From: Verrucomicrobiia bacterium
GTDB lineage: Bacteria > Verrucomicrobiota > Verrucomicrobiia > Limisphaerales > UBA11358
Length of the DNA: 42,549 nt
Direction: 5' to 3'
Assembly (NCBI GenBank): GCA_030038175.1
Contig: JASHPN010000416.1
Span: 1-42,549, forward strand
In this document: piece by piece, positions 8,152 through 18,046 of the stretch
Layout of the letters: every line of letters begins with the position of its first letter
Numbering within the stretch: position 1 is the stretch's first letter
Position numbers and translations under genes: made by a program
Notes under the pieces: generated by a model
The model's database searches: none
What the model was told of the DNA's origin: nothing
Seen by the model: the letters and a program-made list of their open reading frames with translations, nothing else

Positions 8152-9861
8152 TCACCAAAAAACAATATTCAGTGCCAGGGATACAATCAGGATAATGATG
8201 CCGACCGTGAGGGGATGGTAGGCCCATTGGCCGGGAGCGGGCCCGCGCCAGGAGGTCGGGGAAAATACCAGGCCGGTCAATTCCGCATCGGACCGGGATG
8301 GCAAGGTCGTTAAGGAAACAAGGATGGTCATCGCAAAGCAGACGCCGAAGGCGACAATTCCGATCCAAAAACTTTGGGCCATTTCGCTGGCGAAAGCATA
8401 ATGAACTCCGAGCCAGCCTCCCTTGAGGCCGGGTGCGTTCCCTGCGACCAGCGAGGTTCCCTGAACGATGGCCGCGCTCAGGGTGCCGCCGAGTAACCCG
8501 GCAAAAGCGCCGTGCCCGGTGGCGCGCCGCCAGAACATGCCGAGCAAAAATGTGGCCAGGAGGGGCGCATTCACAAAGCTTGAGACCAGTTGCAGCATGT
8601 CCATGATATTGTTGAATTTTGACGACGCGACATAGGCAACGCCAATGCTGAGCAGGATGGCGACAACGGTCGCCGACCGCCCCACCCAGAGGTAATGCGT
8701 GCCGGCTCGATTGCGCGCCAGGTAGCATTGGTAAATATCGAAAGTCCAAACCGTATTGAACGCGCTTATGTTTGCCGCCATGCCGGACATAAATGAGGCC
8801 ACGAGAGCGGTGAATCCGATGCCCAGCAGGCCGGTTGGAAAATAGCGCTGCATCAGCGCCGGAATCGCAAGGTTGTAATCGGGAGTTCCGTCGGGCGCCA
8901 GCGGAAGGAATGAACCGTGACCCGAAGTGTTCAGCGCCATCGCCACCATGCCCGGCAGGACAATGAGCGCCGGCAAAAGCATTTTGGGCACCGCCGCGAT
9001 GAGCGGTGTCATTTGCGCGGCGGACATGGAACGCGCAGACATGGCACGCTGAACGACCGAGAAATTAGTGCACCAATAGCCGAAGGACAGGACAAATCCC
9101 AATCCTGCCACCATCCCGAACCCGCCGACTCCCATTGGGTTATGAGCCGGGTTATCCGTGAACCGCCATAACTCGGTCCAGGCGCCCGGCGGAAAATGGC
9201 GGTTCACCGCCGCGACCGCCAGGGTGTGTTTCAGTGGCTCCCAACCGCCCGATTGGCGCAGGGCCATCACCGATAGGGGCGCCAGGCCAAGAACGAGCGT
9301 AAAAAATTGCAATACTTCGTTGTAAATCACCGACGTCAACCCGCCGAGAAAGATGTAGATGAACAATATGAGGCATGAGACACCGATGCACAGGCCGTAA
9401 CTCCAGCCCACGAGGGTCGAAATGAGCAACGCCACCGTGTGCAGGGATATTCCCGAAACGATGATCGCCGTGGCCGCAAACGTGATGGCGTTGAAGCCGT
9501 GAGTCTTTTCGTCGAACCTGAGTTTGAGATACTCGGGGACGGAGCGGACCTTTGAACCGTAATAAAAGGGCATCATAAAGACAGCCAGAAAGACCATCGC
9601 GGGAATGGCTCCCATCCAATAGAAATGAGCGGCCATAATGCCATATTTCGCGCCCGAGGCCGCTGAACCGATCACTTCCTGCGCGCCAAGGTTTGCCGAG
9701 AGAAAGGCCAGCCCCGTCACCCAGGCGGGCAGCGAGCGAGTGGAAAGAAAGAAATCACCGCTCCGGCGCAGATGACGCCGGCCCGCCCAGCCGATGACGA
9801 TGGCCAGACAGAAATAAGCCGCCAGGATGGCATAATCGGCTTTTCCCAGGTGAATCTGCAC
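8152..9861 (-). CDS. Sodium:solute symporter family (SSS) permease, SGLT-like
   Basis: 569 residues, with roughly 13 to 15 hydrophobic segments spread along the whole length. Family signatures include GDFFLSTRSLPAWVTGLAFLSAN, VRSVPEYLKLRFDEKTHGFNA, LGGLTSVIYNEVLQF and the later SFMSGMAANISAFNTVWTFDIY, which contain the sodium-site serines. These match the sugar-type branch of the SSS family, which imports hexoses or similar solutes with sodium. The start is GTG 9861. It is transcribed divergently from a XylR-type regulator 101 bases away, so a plant-polysaccharide sugar is a likely substrate. The exact sugar cannot be read from sequence. Confidence 0.93.
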   Translation of the reverse strand: MQIHLGKADYAILAAYFCLAIVIGWAGRRHLRRSGDFFLSTRSLPAWVTGLAFLSANLGAQEVIGSAASGAKYGIMAAHFYWMGAIPAMVFLAVFMMPFYYGSKVRSVPEYLKLRFDEKTHGFNAITFAATAIIVSGISLHTVALLISTLVGWSYGLCIGVSCLILFIYIFLGGLTSVIYNEVLQFFTLVLGLAPLSVMALRQSGGWEPLKHTLAVAAVNRHFPPGAWTELWRFTDNPAHNPMGVGGFGMVAGLGFVLSFGYWCTNFSVVQRAMSARSMSAAQMTPLIAAVPKMLLPALIVLPGMVAMALNTSGHGSFLPLAPDGTPDYNLAIPALMQRYFPTGLLGIGFTALVASFMSGMAANISAFNTVWTFDIYQCYLARNRAGTHYLWVGRSATVVAILLSIGVAYVASSKFNNIMDMLQLVSSFVNAPLLATFLLGMFWRRATGHGAFAGLLGGTLSAAIVQGTSLVAGNAPGLKGGWLGVHYAFASEMAQSFWIGIVAFGVCFAMTILVSLTTLPSRSDAELTGLVFSPTSWRGPAPGQWAYHPLTVGIIILIVSLALNIVFW

Positions 9862-9892
9862 AAACTTGAGATTAAGGGGTTCGACGGTTCAA

Positions 9893-9907
9893 TTGCAAAT
9901 TTTGCGA
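9893..9907. promoter_or_regulatory. Candidate operator between symporter and regulator genes
   Basis: TTGCAAA and TTTGCGA flank a single T, giving seven-base arms with one mismatch. The site lies about 32 bases upstream of the symporter start, within the 101-base divergent intergenic region, and is a candidate binding site for the adjacent XylR-like protein. Confidence 0.35.
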
Positions 9908-9962
9908 CGAATGTCGAGCCTTGCTTCTTTTGATGGTCATGGTATGGTTTCCCTGAGTCTTC

Positions 9963-11174
9963 ATGAAGAAATTCCTAAGCCCACCGAGACGACCGCGAGT
10001 TGCTTTGCTGGTGGAATCTTCCCGGGCTTACGGCCGGGGGGCTCTTTTGGGCATCGCAAAATATGTCCGGGACCATAACCCTTGGTCTATCTTTTTTCAG
10101 GAACTGAGCTTTTGCGATGACTTGCCGGCCTGGCTCAACCACTGGAATGGAAAAGGCATCATCAGCCGGCTGGAAAACCGCAATTTGAACGAGTTTATTC
10201 GCAAGCATCGCATTCCGGCGGTCTTCCTGAAAAACACCGAGCCGGAAATGAGCATGCCATCGGTGCTGACGGACAACGCGGCGTCCGCACGGCTGGCCTT
10301 TGAGCACTTGCAGGACCGGGGTTTCCGGCACTTTGGATTTTGCGGCTTCAACGGCGCGGATTATTCCGATGAGCGGCGCGACAGTTTTGTGCAAAGCGTC
10401 GAGCAAAGCGGGTTGCGATGCCACATTTTTGGAGTGGCCGACAACCGCCACCAGTCCAGCACGGCACAATACGAAGAAATAGGACTCGAAGACGGTGACC
10501 TGGTTGAACGCTGGCTCCGGGAATTGCCCAAACCGATCGGATTGATGGCGTGCAACGATATGCGGGGCCAACAGGTGCTCAACGCGTGCCGGACCACCGG
10601 GGTGGTGGTGCCGGACGAAGTGGCGGTCATCGGCGTGGACAACGAAGAGTTGCTTTGTGAATTGTCGGACCCGCCACTGTCCAGCGTCGTCCCGAACACC
10701 GAGAAAGTCGGATATGAAGCGGCCATGCTGCTGGACGAAATGATGCAGGGCAAAAAACCGCTGCCGCATCGTTATTTCATCCAGCCCAAGGGCGTGGTCA
10801 CGCGGCGCTCAACAGAAGTGCTGGCCATCGAAGACCGGCAGATTGCCGCGGCGGCACGGTTTATCCGGGAACACACCTGTGATGGCATTGACGTAGGCGA
10901 CGTCGTGCGACTGACCGGATGGTCGCGGAGCACGCTCGAGCGGCGGTACGAGAAAGTCACGGGGCACTCTCCCAAATATGATATCCTGCGATTCCGCCTC
11001 AATCGCGCCAAACAGTTGCTGGTCGAAACCGATTTTTCGCTTGCCTATATCGCGGAAAAAATCGGCTTTACGCACACCGAATACTTCAACCGGATTTTCA
11101 AAAAAAAGATGGGCATGACGCCGGCACAATTCCGCAAACAATCATCGGCGGAAGACGACGGCGCGGTGATGTAA
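9963..11174 (+). CDS. XylR-type transcriptional regulator (LacI-like sensor plus AraC domain)
   Basis: 403-residue regulator. Residues about 10-275 form a type I periplasmic-binding-like sensor: RVALLVESSRAYGRGALLGIAKY at the start, later GLMACNDMRGQQVLNACR and DEVAVIGVDNEELLC, as in LacI-family effector domains. Residues about 300-395 are an AraC double helix-turn-helix (VGDVVRLTGWSRSTLERRYE, then FSLAYIAEKIGFTHTEYFNRIFKKKMGMTP). This order is that of the E. coli XylR group, which binds a sugar and activates neighbouring catabolic genes. It is divergent from a sugar-type symporter and upstream of the alpha-galactosidase cluster, so it probably controls both; the effector is unknown. Confidence 0.93.
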   Translation: MKKFLSPPRRPRVALLVESSRAYGRGALLGIAKYVRDHNPWSIFFQELSFCDDLPAWLNHWNGKGIISRLENRNLNEFIRKHRIPAVFLKNTEPEMSMPSVLTDNAASARLAFEHLQDRGFRHFGFCGFNGADYSDERRDSFVQSVEQSGLRCHIFGVADNRHQSSTAQYEEIGLEDGDLVERWLRELPKPIGLMACNDMRGQQVLNACRTTGVVVPDEVAVIGVDNEELLCELSDPPLSSVVPNTEKVGYEAAMLLDEMMQGKKPLPHRYFIQPKGVVTRRSTEVLAIEDRQIAAAARFIREHTCDGIDVGDVVRLTGWSRSTLERRYEKVTGHSPKYDILRFRLNRAKQLLVETDFSLAYIAEKIGFTHTEYFNRIFKKKMGMTPAQFRKQSSAEDDGAVM

Positions 11175-11618
11175 GTTTTAGCCGGTCTATTACATAACTC
11201 TCGCCCCGGCGAATACCTCAAAGGCAAAACGGCGCCGTATGGCCCTGCTGTCTGCGCACGGCTTTTCCCCCCACCCCGTCCCGATTTGGCGCCTCCGGGC
11301 TGAATGATAAAAAATGTCATTTAGCGACGCGTCAACGAGAGGCCGCGCTCAATCCCCCGCCCTTTTATCCGAGTAATTACGCGTTTTTTGGGCTGACGAA
11401 AAAGGTTCTAATTTTGTCCGCAAAAGTGCATTGTTAAGGGTTTTATCCGCGAGTATAACGGTAGGCACCCAACTGTGAAAGCTGCGCCACATGCATGTTA
11501 TTCGCCGAGAGTCACTCTCTTGACGGAAGCGCGGCCGTGGCGGCGGCGGGGGACGCATCACTTCGACTTTTAAGCGCAAACCACAACAGGACAAAACCAA
11601 GACAAACTGAAAAGACCC
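11175..11618. other. Long intergenic region upstream of the giant surface-protein gene
   Basis: No convincing gene is seen in these 444 bases; small frames on either strand lack family resemblance. The region separates the regulator gene from the secreted-enzyme cluster and contains a good promoter candidate at 11431-11459, leaving a 5' leader of about 150 bases before the ATG at 11619. Confidence 0.6.
11431..11459 (+). promoter_or_regulatory. Putative sigma-70-like promoter of the polysaccharide cluster
   Basis: TTGTTA (11431-11436), a 17-base spacer and TATAAC (11454-11459) fit the consensus spacing exactly. A transcript from here would carry the giant repeat protein and possibly the downstream pseudopilin and glycosidases. 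Confidence 0.5.
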
Positions 11619-14600
11619 ATGAAGACATCATTCCAAATCGTTGCTCTGAAACAGCTGCCGGGGCGGCTCATGATTGCGGCCCTTTGCCTTTGCGCATTCC
11701 AATCGGCGCGCGCGGCGAACGCCTACTGGGGCGGTGTGCCCGGCGTGAGCGCGGACACCAACTGGAGTGATGCGGCCAACTGGCCGATTCCGCCGGGCAC
11801 CTGGAGCCCCAGCGGCAGCGCAACGTATTACAACCAGGTGGAATTCACCGGCGTCGGCGCCAATCCCAACACCAGCACCGCCGTCAACAACGTCCTCGAC
11901 AACGTGAGCGACATAGCGCAGATGCCGATTTGGGAATTGGACTACGTGCCGACCAATGGGAATTATACGACGCTGATCCTTCCGGGAATCACGATGCAAC
12001 TCGATGCCGGCAACGGCAATTTGAAGGTGGGCGCAGACCAGTTGCACACGGGAAGCCCCGCGCCGGCCAACGCGGTGGAAACGATCACAATCGAAGGGCC
12101 CGGAGCCGCTTTGAGCATAAGCCCCGCCAGCAACAACGGCCTGAACGTCGGGCAGGGTTCAGGGACGGCGAATGACACGCACAACGTGACCCTCAACCTG
12201 TCCGGGTTGGATAATTTTTCGATGATTGCGCCCAGCGGCGGCGCCAACTCATACATTTATTTGGCCTCAAGCGGGGGCAACAACACGCCGCGCCTCAACG
12301 GTGTCCTTTACCTGGCAAAAACCAACAATATTGTCCTGGGCGCCGGCATTCAGATGTGCAACCAATCCAGTTCCACTTCCAATTCCCTGCCGGTCATACT
12401 CTATCTGGGAATGAACAATACAATTACCCTGGGCAGTTCGGGCAATTTCAATATTGGCCAAACGGGCACGTCCACCAACGGCGCCATTGTGGAATTCAAC
12501 CCGGCGTTTCTCGGGGGAGCGACTCCGCCCACCGCGGTTCTGAACAGCTCGGCCAGCGGGGGGCGGATCAACGATTTGTATGTCTGCAACACCAGCGACA
12601 CTATTCCCGGCCAGGCCCTTTGCAATTTGAGCGGCGGTTCGGTCAATGCGCTGATCAGCACCCTGGAAGTAGCGGCGTCGAGCTCGGGCGCCGGTGCGGC
12701 CGTCGGCACGCTGAGTTTTGACATGGGCACGATCAATGCCAGCAGCGCCTACGTTGGCCGGCAGCAAAGCAGCGCAGGCGGCATGGCCGTTGGGACGGTG
12801 AATATCAACAGTAACAGCACCTACGGCGCGAGCGCCACGCTCATTGTGAACGGCACGCTTTCACTGGGCGCCTTCGCGGGAACCCTGACACCCGGCACTG
12901 CCGGAACGATCAACATCAATGGCGGCACTCTTCAGGCCGGAACTATTACCAATGGAGCCGGTACCGCGACCATCAATGTGGCGGGCGGCACGTTGACTCT
13001 TTCGGGCACGGGCGGCACGGTGGCCGCGCCCTTCAGTTCTCTATCCCTTTCCAACTCGACGCTCAACGTGGCGGTTCAGACCGGCGTCGTAACGAACATT
13101 TTTGCCGCCAGCTTGACAACTCCCGGGACGACTAACGTGATTAACGTCACGGCCGCCCCGTTGTTTTCGAGCTTTCCAGTCACGATTTCGATCATCAAAT
13201 ACCAGGGCAGCATCGGCGGGTCTGGTTATAATTTCGGGTTGGGCACGCTGCCGCCGCATTTCGCGGGGAATCTGGTCAACAACACCGCAAATGGATCGGT
13301 GGACCTGGTCTTGACGAGCGGTCCATCCGTTGAGACGTGGACCGACGGCGCCGGTAACAACCTTTGGGACACGACCTCAGCCAACTGGAGCGGGGCCACA
13401 AGCACCTACGTTGACGGAGACGGCGTGCAATTTGTGGACGGCGCGGCTTCGGGACTCGTCAATTTGACGGCCACTTTCATGCCCAATAGCGTTACGGTGA
13501 GCAACAACGCACTGGCTTACACCTGGAGCAGCAGCGGCGCAGTCAGCGGTTCGGCCGCTTTGACGAAGCAAGGGGCGGGAACGTTCGTGATTGACAACAG
13601 CGGGAACAACAATTTCTCCGGCGGCGTCACCCTCAGCGGCGGCGTCCTCCAGGTGGGCAACGGCGACGCGAACGGCAATCTTCCTGCCGGGACGGTGACT
13701 GACAATGGCGTTTTGGCCTATGACCGCTCGGACAACCCCACGATCAACAACGCGATTGCCGGTTCGGGTGCGGTGGTTCAGGCCGGGGGCGGCACGCTCC
13801 AATTAGCCGGGGGCAACTCATTTAGCGGTCCGATCTTCGTGACAAATAACAGCACACTGCAGTTTGGCAGCGGCACGGCCGCCGGAGCGGGCAACAACGC
13901 GATTACGGTTGCAAGCGGCTCGACGCTCGACGTCAATGGCTATAACGCGACCAAGCCCATTATTTTATCCGGCACGGGTGCCAGCGGCAGCGGCGCGCTC
14001 ATAGACAGCGGCGGCGCGATCTACGACAACCCCGGACCGGCGGTGGCCACGAATATCCTTCTGGCTGCCGACACGGCCTTTGACAACAATAATCCAAACC
14101 GGTGGGATTTGGGTTCGCGGAATGGCACCGCGTGCATCCTGGGAGGCGTTCACAATCTGACGCTGAACAGCACGTTGGGCGGCAGTTCAGGATACTACGA
14201 GTGGGCCTATCTGTTTGTGACCAATGTGGAGAACATTACCATTGCCTCCGGAAACCTGGGCGTCTATGGCACCACAACCTTTGGCAATCCCACCAACACG
14301 CTGGCCATCACACCCGGCTCGTATTTGTCGTTTTGGGGCCCGAATAATGTTGTCAACAAGGCGGTGGATTTTCAGAGTACCGCGACCATAGCCAATAATT
14401 CCGGAGCCAACGTCATAATGGGTCCGATGACGATTGATGGCCTTGAGTACCTCAACATTAGCGGGGGCACGTCACTGACCTTGAGCAACTCCTTGAGCGG
14501 TTCGGGCGTCCTGGAACAAAATAGCAGCGCCGGAACAACCATCCTGGCAGGCAACAGTCCGTCATTTACCGGCCTGGTGCAGTTGTATGCCGGTCAAATG

Positions 14601-17030
14601 GGACTTACCGGGCTGGTCGGCTCGGGCATCACCACCACATTGGGCACCACGCTGACCGGCACGGGGACGGCCGACGGATTGGTGGATGTATCAGGCGCAT
14701 TTACACCGGGCACCGCGAGCACCGCCGGAACCTTCAACGCCGCCGGCGGACTGACCATCGAGAGCGGCGCGACGATGACGATGAACCTGGGAACGACCAC
14801 CACGCCGGGTGGCGGCGTGAATTCCCTGGTCAACGTGACCGGCGGCCTGACATTTAACGGCAACAACTTCAATATCACCATCAACGTACTCAATGGATAT
14901 CTGGCCAGCGGCACCTACACGTTATTCAACTATACGGGCGGGTTGACCGTGAACGGCACGCTGACGGCTTCGTCAACCTCGCCTTCCGTCTATACGTTCA
15001 ACGTTGTGACCAACGCCACCCAGGTGCTTCTGGTCGTCAGCGGTCAGGGGGATTTGCTGAAGTGGAACAATAACGCCAACAACGGGCAGTGGGACGTCGC
15101 TTCGTCCATCAACTGGACAAACCTCACGACACTGACGAATTCTGTGTATTTGAACCCGGATACGGTGGTATTTGATGACACGATCACAAATAGCGCCAAT
15201 CCGACGACCACCATCACCATCCCGTCAAGCACGGTCGTTGTGCCGGCAGTGATCACCAACAATTCCACTACGAATTACACGATTGCAGGCACCGGCCAAA
15301 TCGGCGGGACCGCGAGCCTCGTCAAACTGGGCAGCAGCACACTGACCATTGACAACACCAACAATTTCACCGGCAACTTGACGGTTGGCGCCGGCACGGT
15401 GGAACTAAACGGCGTCACTGCGGCGGCGGGCTCAAGCACAAGCACGTTGATTGTTAGCAACGGGGCAACCTTGCAGGTGAACTTGACGGCCGGTTATCCA
15501 CCGGGCGATGCGGGGTTCTTCAATAAGCCGATCAGGGTGGCCGGAACAGGCGCCAACGGCAACGGCGCCATTCAATTCACCGGAAACCCGCTCTACAGCG
15601 ACGGCAGCACGTATGGTCTTGGCCAGAATATCACTCTGACTGGCAACGCGAGCTTCTCGGGCGCCGGGCGCTTCGATTGGGGCTATCCTGGCGCGGGCAC
15701 GACTTTGAGCAGCGGCGGCAGCAATTACAATCTCACCGTCACTGTAGGCGGCTATTCACAGTGGTATGACATCGGCTTTGACACGAACCTGGGGAACATT
15801 GACCTTTACACAACCAGCAGCGGGCAGAATTTGCAAACCGAAGACCTGGGCCTCTGCCTGGGAAATCCCACCAATGTCCTCACGCTGCATTCCAATATGG
15901 TCTTCTACATCCAACATGGCGACCTTGCCGGCGGCGACAACGGTTACGCGAAAATTGTGCATATCCTTCCCACGGCGAGCTGGATATTCCAGCCGAGCGG
16001 CGGGTCCGGCGATTATCGCCTGCAGACCTCATTCATACTGGAGAACGGCGCGAACCTGTATCAATACAGCGTCAGCGGCGGCAGCGGCAGCGGCCTGGTC
16101 TATTCCGGCACAGTCACCCTCAACGGCGTGGCGCATATCGAAGTTGGGGACGCGCCTGTCACCTTTAGCAACACAATCAGCGGCGTGGGCGGTTTCTATC
16201 TGGATAATTACGGCGGTTACCCGCTCGTCTTCGCCGCCGCCAACACTTACCAGGGAATCACCGACATCCGCACCGGGATGGAGCTATCGTTGGCTGGCAA
16301 CGGCTCGATATCCGACAGCGCGGTCATCAGCCTGGGTACCGGCGGCTACGGCCCGGCGGGGTTGATTGTCGCCAATCGCGCGGACGGCACATTGACGCTG
16401 GCCAGCGGCCAAACACTGGAAGGCGCTGGAAATGTCACGGGCATCCTGAATGCCGGCGCCGGGAGCACGATCCTGCCCGGAGCCACCAGCACCGCGACGA
16501 ATCTGGGAACCCTGAGTGTGTCCGGAAATGCCACTCTGGCCGGCAACATTCTCATGAAACTCAACGCCACCAACAATGACGCGCTGTCGGCAGGCGGCGC
16601 CCTGGCCTACGGCGGGACGTTGACGCTGACAAACATCTCCGCGACGGCGCTGGCCGCCGGAAACACCTTCCAGTTGTTCAGCGCAGCCAGCTATAGCGGC
16701 GCGTTTAGCACGATTCTGCCGACGACACCCGGGCCGGGCCTGGTCTGGAATACGAGCAATCTGGCGGTCAACGGCACCCTGTCCATCGCGCCCGCGACGG
16801 GACCGAAGATCACCGGCATCGCCGTCAGCGGAACGACGCTGACGATCATGGCGACCAATGGAGCGGACAATGGACAGTATGTGCTGATGGAAACTACAAA
16901 CCTCCTGGCGCCAATCGTGTGGACGCCGGTATTAACGAATAACTTTGGCGCCAATGGAACCATCAGCTTGACGACCAATGTCATCAATCCCGGCGTGCCG
17001 GTGGAATTTTACATCCTGCAGACGCCATAG
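11619..17030 (+). CDS. Giant secreted protein with autotransporter-type beta-strand repeats
   Basis: 1803 residues. A Sec signal peptide (LMIAALCLCAFQSARA) is followed by a composition rich in Gly, Thr, Asn and Ser typical of right-handed beta-helices. Passenger-associated repeats are visible near residues 645 (LTKQGAGTFVIDNSGNNNFS), 717 (GGGTLQLAGGNSFSG) and 1233 (LVKLGSSTLTIDNTNNFTG). A lead-in module W-x(n)-W-x(n)-NW occurs three times, near residues 35, 570 and 1145. There is no C-terminal beta-barrel. Instead the last 75 residues form a module ending VEFYILQTP, shared with other secreted proteins here. It is probably a cell-surface or extracellular fibre; a role in glycan or enzyme binding is inferred from its position ahead of a pseudopilin and three glycosidases. 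Confidence 0.88.
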   Translation: MKTSFQIVALKQLPGRLMIAALCLCAFQSARAANAYWGGVPGVSADTNWSDAANWPIPPGTWSPSGSATYYNQVEFTGVGANPNTSTAVNNVLDNVSDIAQMPIWELDYVPTNGNYTTLILPGITMQLDAGNGNLKVGADQLHTGSPAPANAVETITIEGPGAALSISPASNNGLNVGQGSGTANDTHNVTLNLSGLDNFSMIAPSGGANSYIYLASSGGNNTPRLNGVLYLAKTNNIVLGAGIQMCNQSSSTSNSLPVILYLGMNNTITLGSSGNFNIGQTGTSTNGAIVEFNPAFLGGATPPTAVLNSSASGGRINDLYVCNTSDTIPGQALCNLSGGSVNALISTLEVAASSSGAGAAVGTLSFDMGTINASSAYVGRQQSSAGGMAVGTVNINSNSTYGASATLIVNGTLSLGAFAGTLTPGTAGTININGGTLQAGTITNGAGTATINVAGGTLTLSGTGGTVAAPFSSLSLSNSTLNVAVQTGVVTNIFAASLTTPGTTNVINVTAAPLFSSFPVTISIIKYQGSIGGSGYNFGLGTLPPHFAGNLVNNTANGSVDLVLTSGPSVETWTDGAGNNLWDTTSANWSGATSTYVDGDGVQFVDGAASGLVNLTATFMPNSVTVSNNALAYTWSSSGAVSGSAALTKQGAGTFVIDNSGNNNFSGGVTLSGGVLQVGNGDANGNLPAGTVTDNGVLAYDRSDNPTINNAIAGSGAVVQAGGGTLQLAGGNSFSGPIFVTNNSTLQFGSGTAAGAGNNAITVASGSTLDVNGYNATKPIILSGTGASGSGALIDSGGAIYDNPGPAVATNILLAADTAFDNNNPNRWDLGSRNGTACILGGVHNLTLNSTLGGSSGYYEWAYLFVTNVENITIASGNLGVYGTTTFGNPTNTLAITPGSYLSFWGPNNVVNKAVDFQSTATIANNSGANVIMGPMTIDGLEYLNISGGTSLTLSNSLSGSGVLEQNSSAGTTILAGNSPSFTGLVQLYAGQMGLTGLVGSGITTTLGTTLTGTGTADGLVDVSGAFTPGTASTAGTFNAAGGLTIESGATMTMNLGTTTTPGGGVNSLVNVTGGLTFNGNNFNITINVLNGYLASGTYTLFNYTGGLTVNGTLTASSTSPSVYTFNVVTNATQVLLVVSGQGDLLKWNNNANNGQWDVASSINWTNLTTLTNSVYLNPDTVVFDDTITNSANPTTTITIPSSTVVVPAVITNNSTTNYTIAGTGQIGGTASLVKLGSSTLTIDNTNNFTGNLTVGAGTVELNGVTAAAGSSTSTLIVSNGATLQVNLTAGYPPGDAGFFNKPIRVAGTGANGNGAIQFTGNPLYSDGSTYGLGQNITLTGNASFSGAGRFDWGYPGAGTTLSSGGSNYNLTVTVGGYSQWYDIGFDTNLGNIDLYTTSSGQNLQTEDLGLCLGNPTNVLTLHSNMVFYIQHGDLAGGDNGYAKIVHILPTASWIFQPSGGSGDYRLQTSFILENGANLYQYSVSGGSGSGLVYSGTVTLNGVAHIEVGDAPVTFSNTISGVGGFYLDNYGGYPLVFAAANTYQGITDIRTGMELSLAGNGSISDSAVISLGTGGYGPAGLIVANRADGTLTLASGQTLEGAGNVTGILNAGAGSTILPGATSTATNLGTLSVSGNATLAGNILMKLNATNNDALSAGGALAYGGTLTLTNISATALAAGNTFQLFSAASYSGAFSTILPTTPGPGLVWNTSNLAVNGTLSIAPATGPKITGIAVSGTTLTIMATNGADNGQYVLMETTNLLAPIVWTPVLTNNFGANGTISLTTNVINPGVPVEFYILQTP

Positions 17031-17113
17031 GAGGAAAAAAAGTTGAAGTCCGATAATCGGGCGGCCGCTTTTCAGATGGGTGACTTTTGTAAGAGCGGGA
17101 GTAAGGTAAATAT

Positions 17114-18037
17114 ATGAAAGCAGTGGAAATAGAAAAGTCGGCCGGGGCCGGAAGGCCTGCCTGCGCGCTGGAAGAGTGTCCCAGGCATGGCCAGCGCGGG
17201 GCGGGTGGATTTACCCTGATCGAATTGCTGGTTGTGATTGCGATAATCGCCATTCTCGCGGCAATCCTGCTGCCGGTCCTGCAAGGCGCCAAATTGCGGG
17301 CGCAACAAGTCAATTGTCTCAATAATCTTCGGCAAATGACCATCTCCAGCAAGCTGTATTATGATGACTATCAGGTTTGGATGGGGCCTAACAACAGCAA
17401 TCCCTCGTTGAGTGAAGGCGATTGGATGGGCGTCATGCTTGCGGAGTACCAAAATCGCAACGTGCTGTTGTGTCCCAGCGCGCCAAATACCGGCAATCCC
17501 CATAATTTGACGAATCCGCTGGGAACGTCCGATTCGGCGTGGAATTGGACTTTGGAAACGAATTACACCGCCAGCTATGCCAAAAACGATTGGCTGGCCC
17601 CGGGTCCCACCGCAGGCCTGAACAATGCCACCACGTATCCGCAGTTCCTCTACACGAAGGATTCCACGGTCAGGTTTCCCTCCTTAACGCCCGTGTTTAT
17701 GGATAGTGTGTGGATTAATTTGGATCCATTGGGAACCGACCCGCCCAACGTCAATCTCTTCAACCCTGCGGGGGTCTCGGCAACGAGCGCGGGAACCCTT
17801 GGCGAAGGAATGCAGCGTTGTTGTATCTGCCGGCATTGGGGACGGGCCGCCGGCGCTGCGCCCACACAGGTTCTTCCCGGAGCCGGGGCGGGAGGTGTTA
17901 CCTGGAACCTGCCTGGCAGCATCTGCGTGGGATTTGTGGACACTCATGTGGAAGTGGTAAAACTGCAAAGTTTGTGGACATTATATTGGCACTTTAACTG
18001 GCAGCCGAGTACCAGTCCCCAGGGCACGGCCCCCTAG
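17114..18037 (+). CDS. Pseudopilin-like protein with prepilin N-terminus
   Basis: 307 residues. After a 32-residue leader the class III signal [20 protein letters not shown] is present with Gly at -1, followed by the long N-terminal helix and [22 protein letters not shown], typical of the Verrucomicrobia pseudopilin family. The C-terminal region ends with [16 protein letters not shown]. The D-x-H arrangement corresponds to the usual H-X9-DG/ADGH segment but is degenerate, since the expected upstream His spacing is altered (CRHWGRAAG). It lies 83 bases after the giant repeat protein and 9 bases before a glycosidase gene, so all three are likely co-transcribed. It is a second, distinct pseudopilin relative to the one at 1942. 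Confidence 0.88.
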   Translation: MKAVEIEKSAGAGRPACALEECPRHGQRGAGGFTLIELLVVIAIIAILAAILLPVLQGAKLRAQQVNCLNNLRQMTISSKLYYDDYQVWMGPNNSNPSLSEGDWMGVMLAEYQNRNVLLCPSAPNTGNPHNLTNPLGTSDSAWNWTLETNYTASYAKNDWLAPGPTAGLNNATTYPQFLYTKDSTVRFPSLTPVFMDSVWINLDPLGTDPPNVNLFNPAGVSATSAGTLGEGMQRCCICRHWGRAAGAAPTQVLPGAGAGGVTWNLPGSICVGFVDTHVEVVKLQSLWTLYWHFNWQPSTSPQGTAP

Positions 18038-18046
18038 TCGTGAGAA

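Noticed and set aside
16700-17030. Autotransporter beta-barrel at the end of the giant repeat protein
   Set aside because: The C-terminus is too short and lacks the alternating strands and terminal aromatic of a barrel; it carries the FY-L-P module instead.
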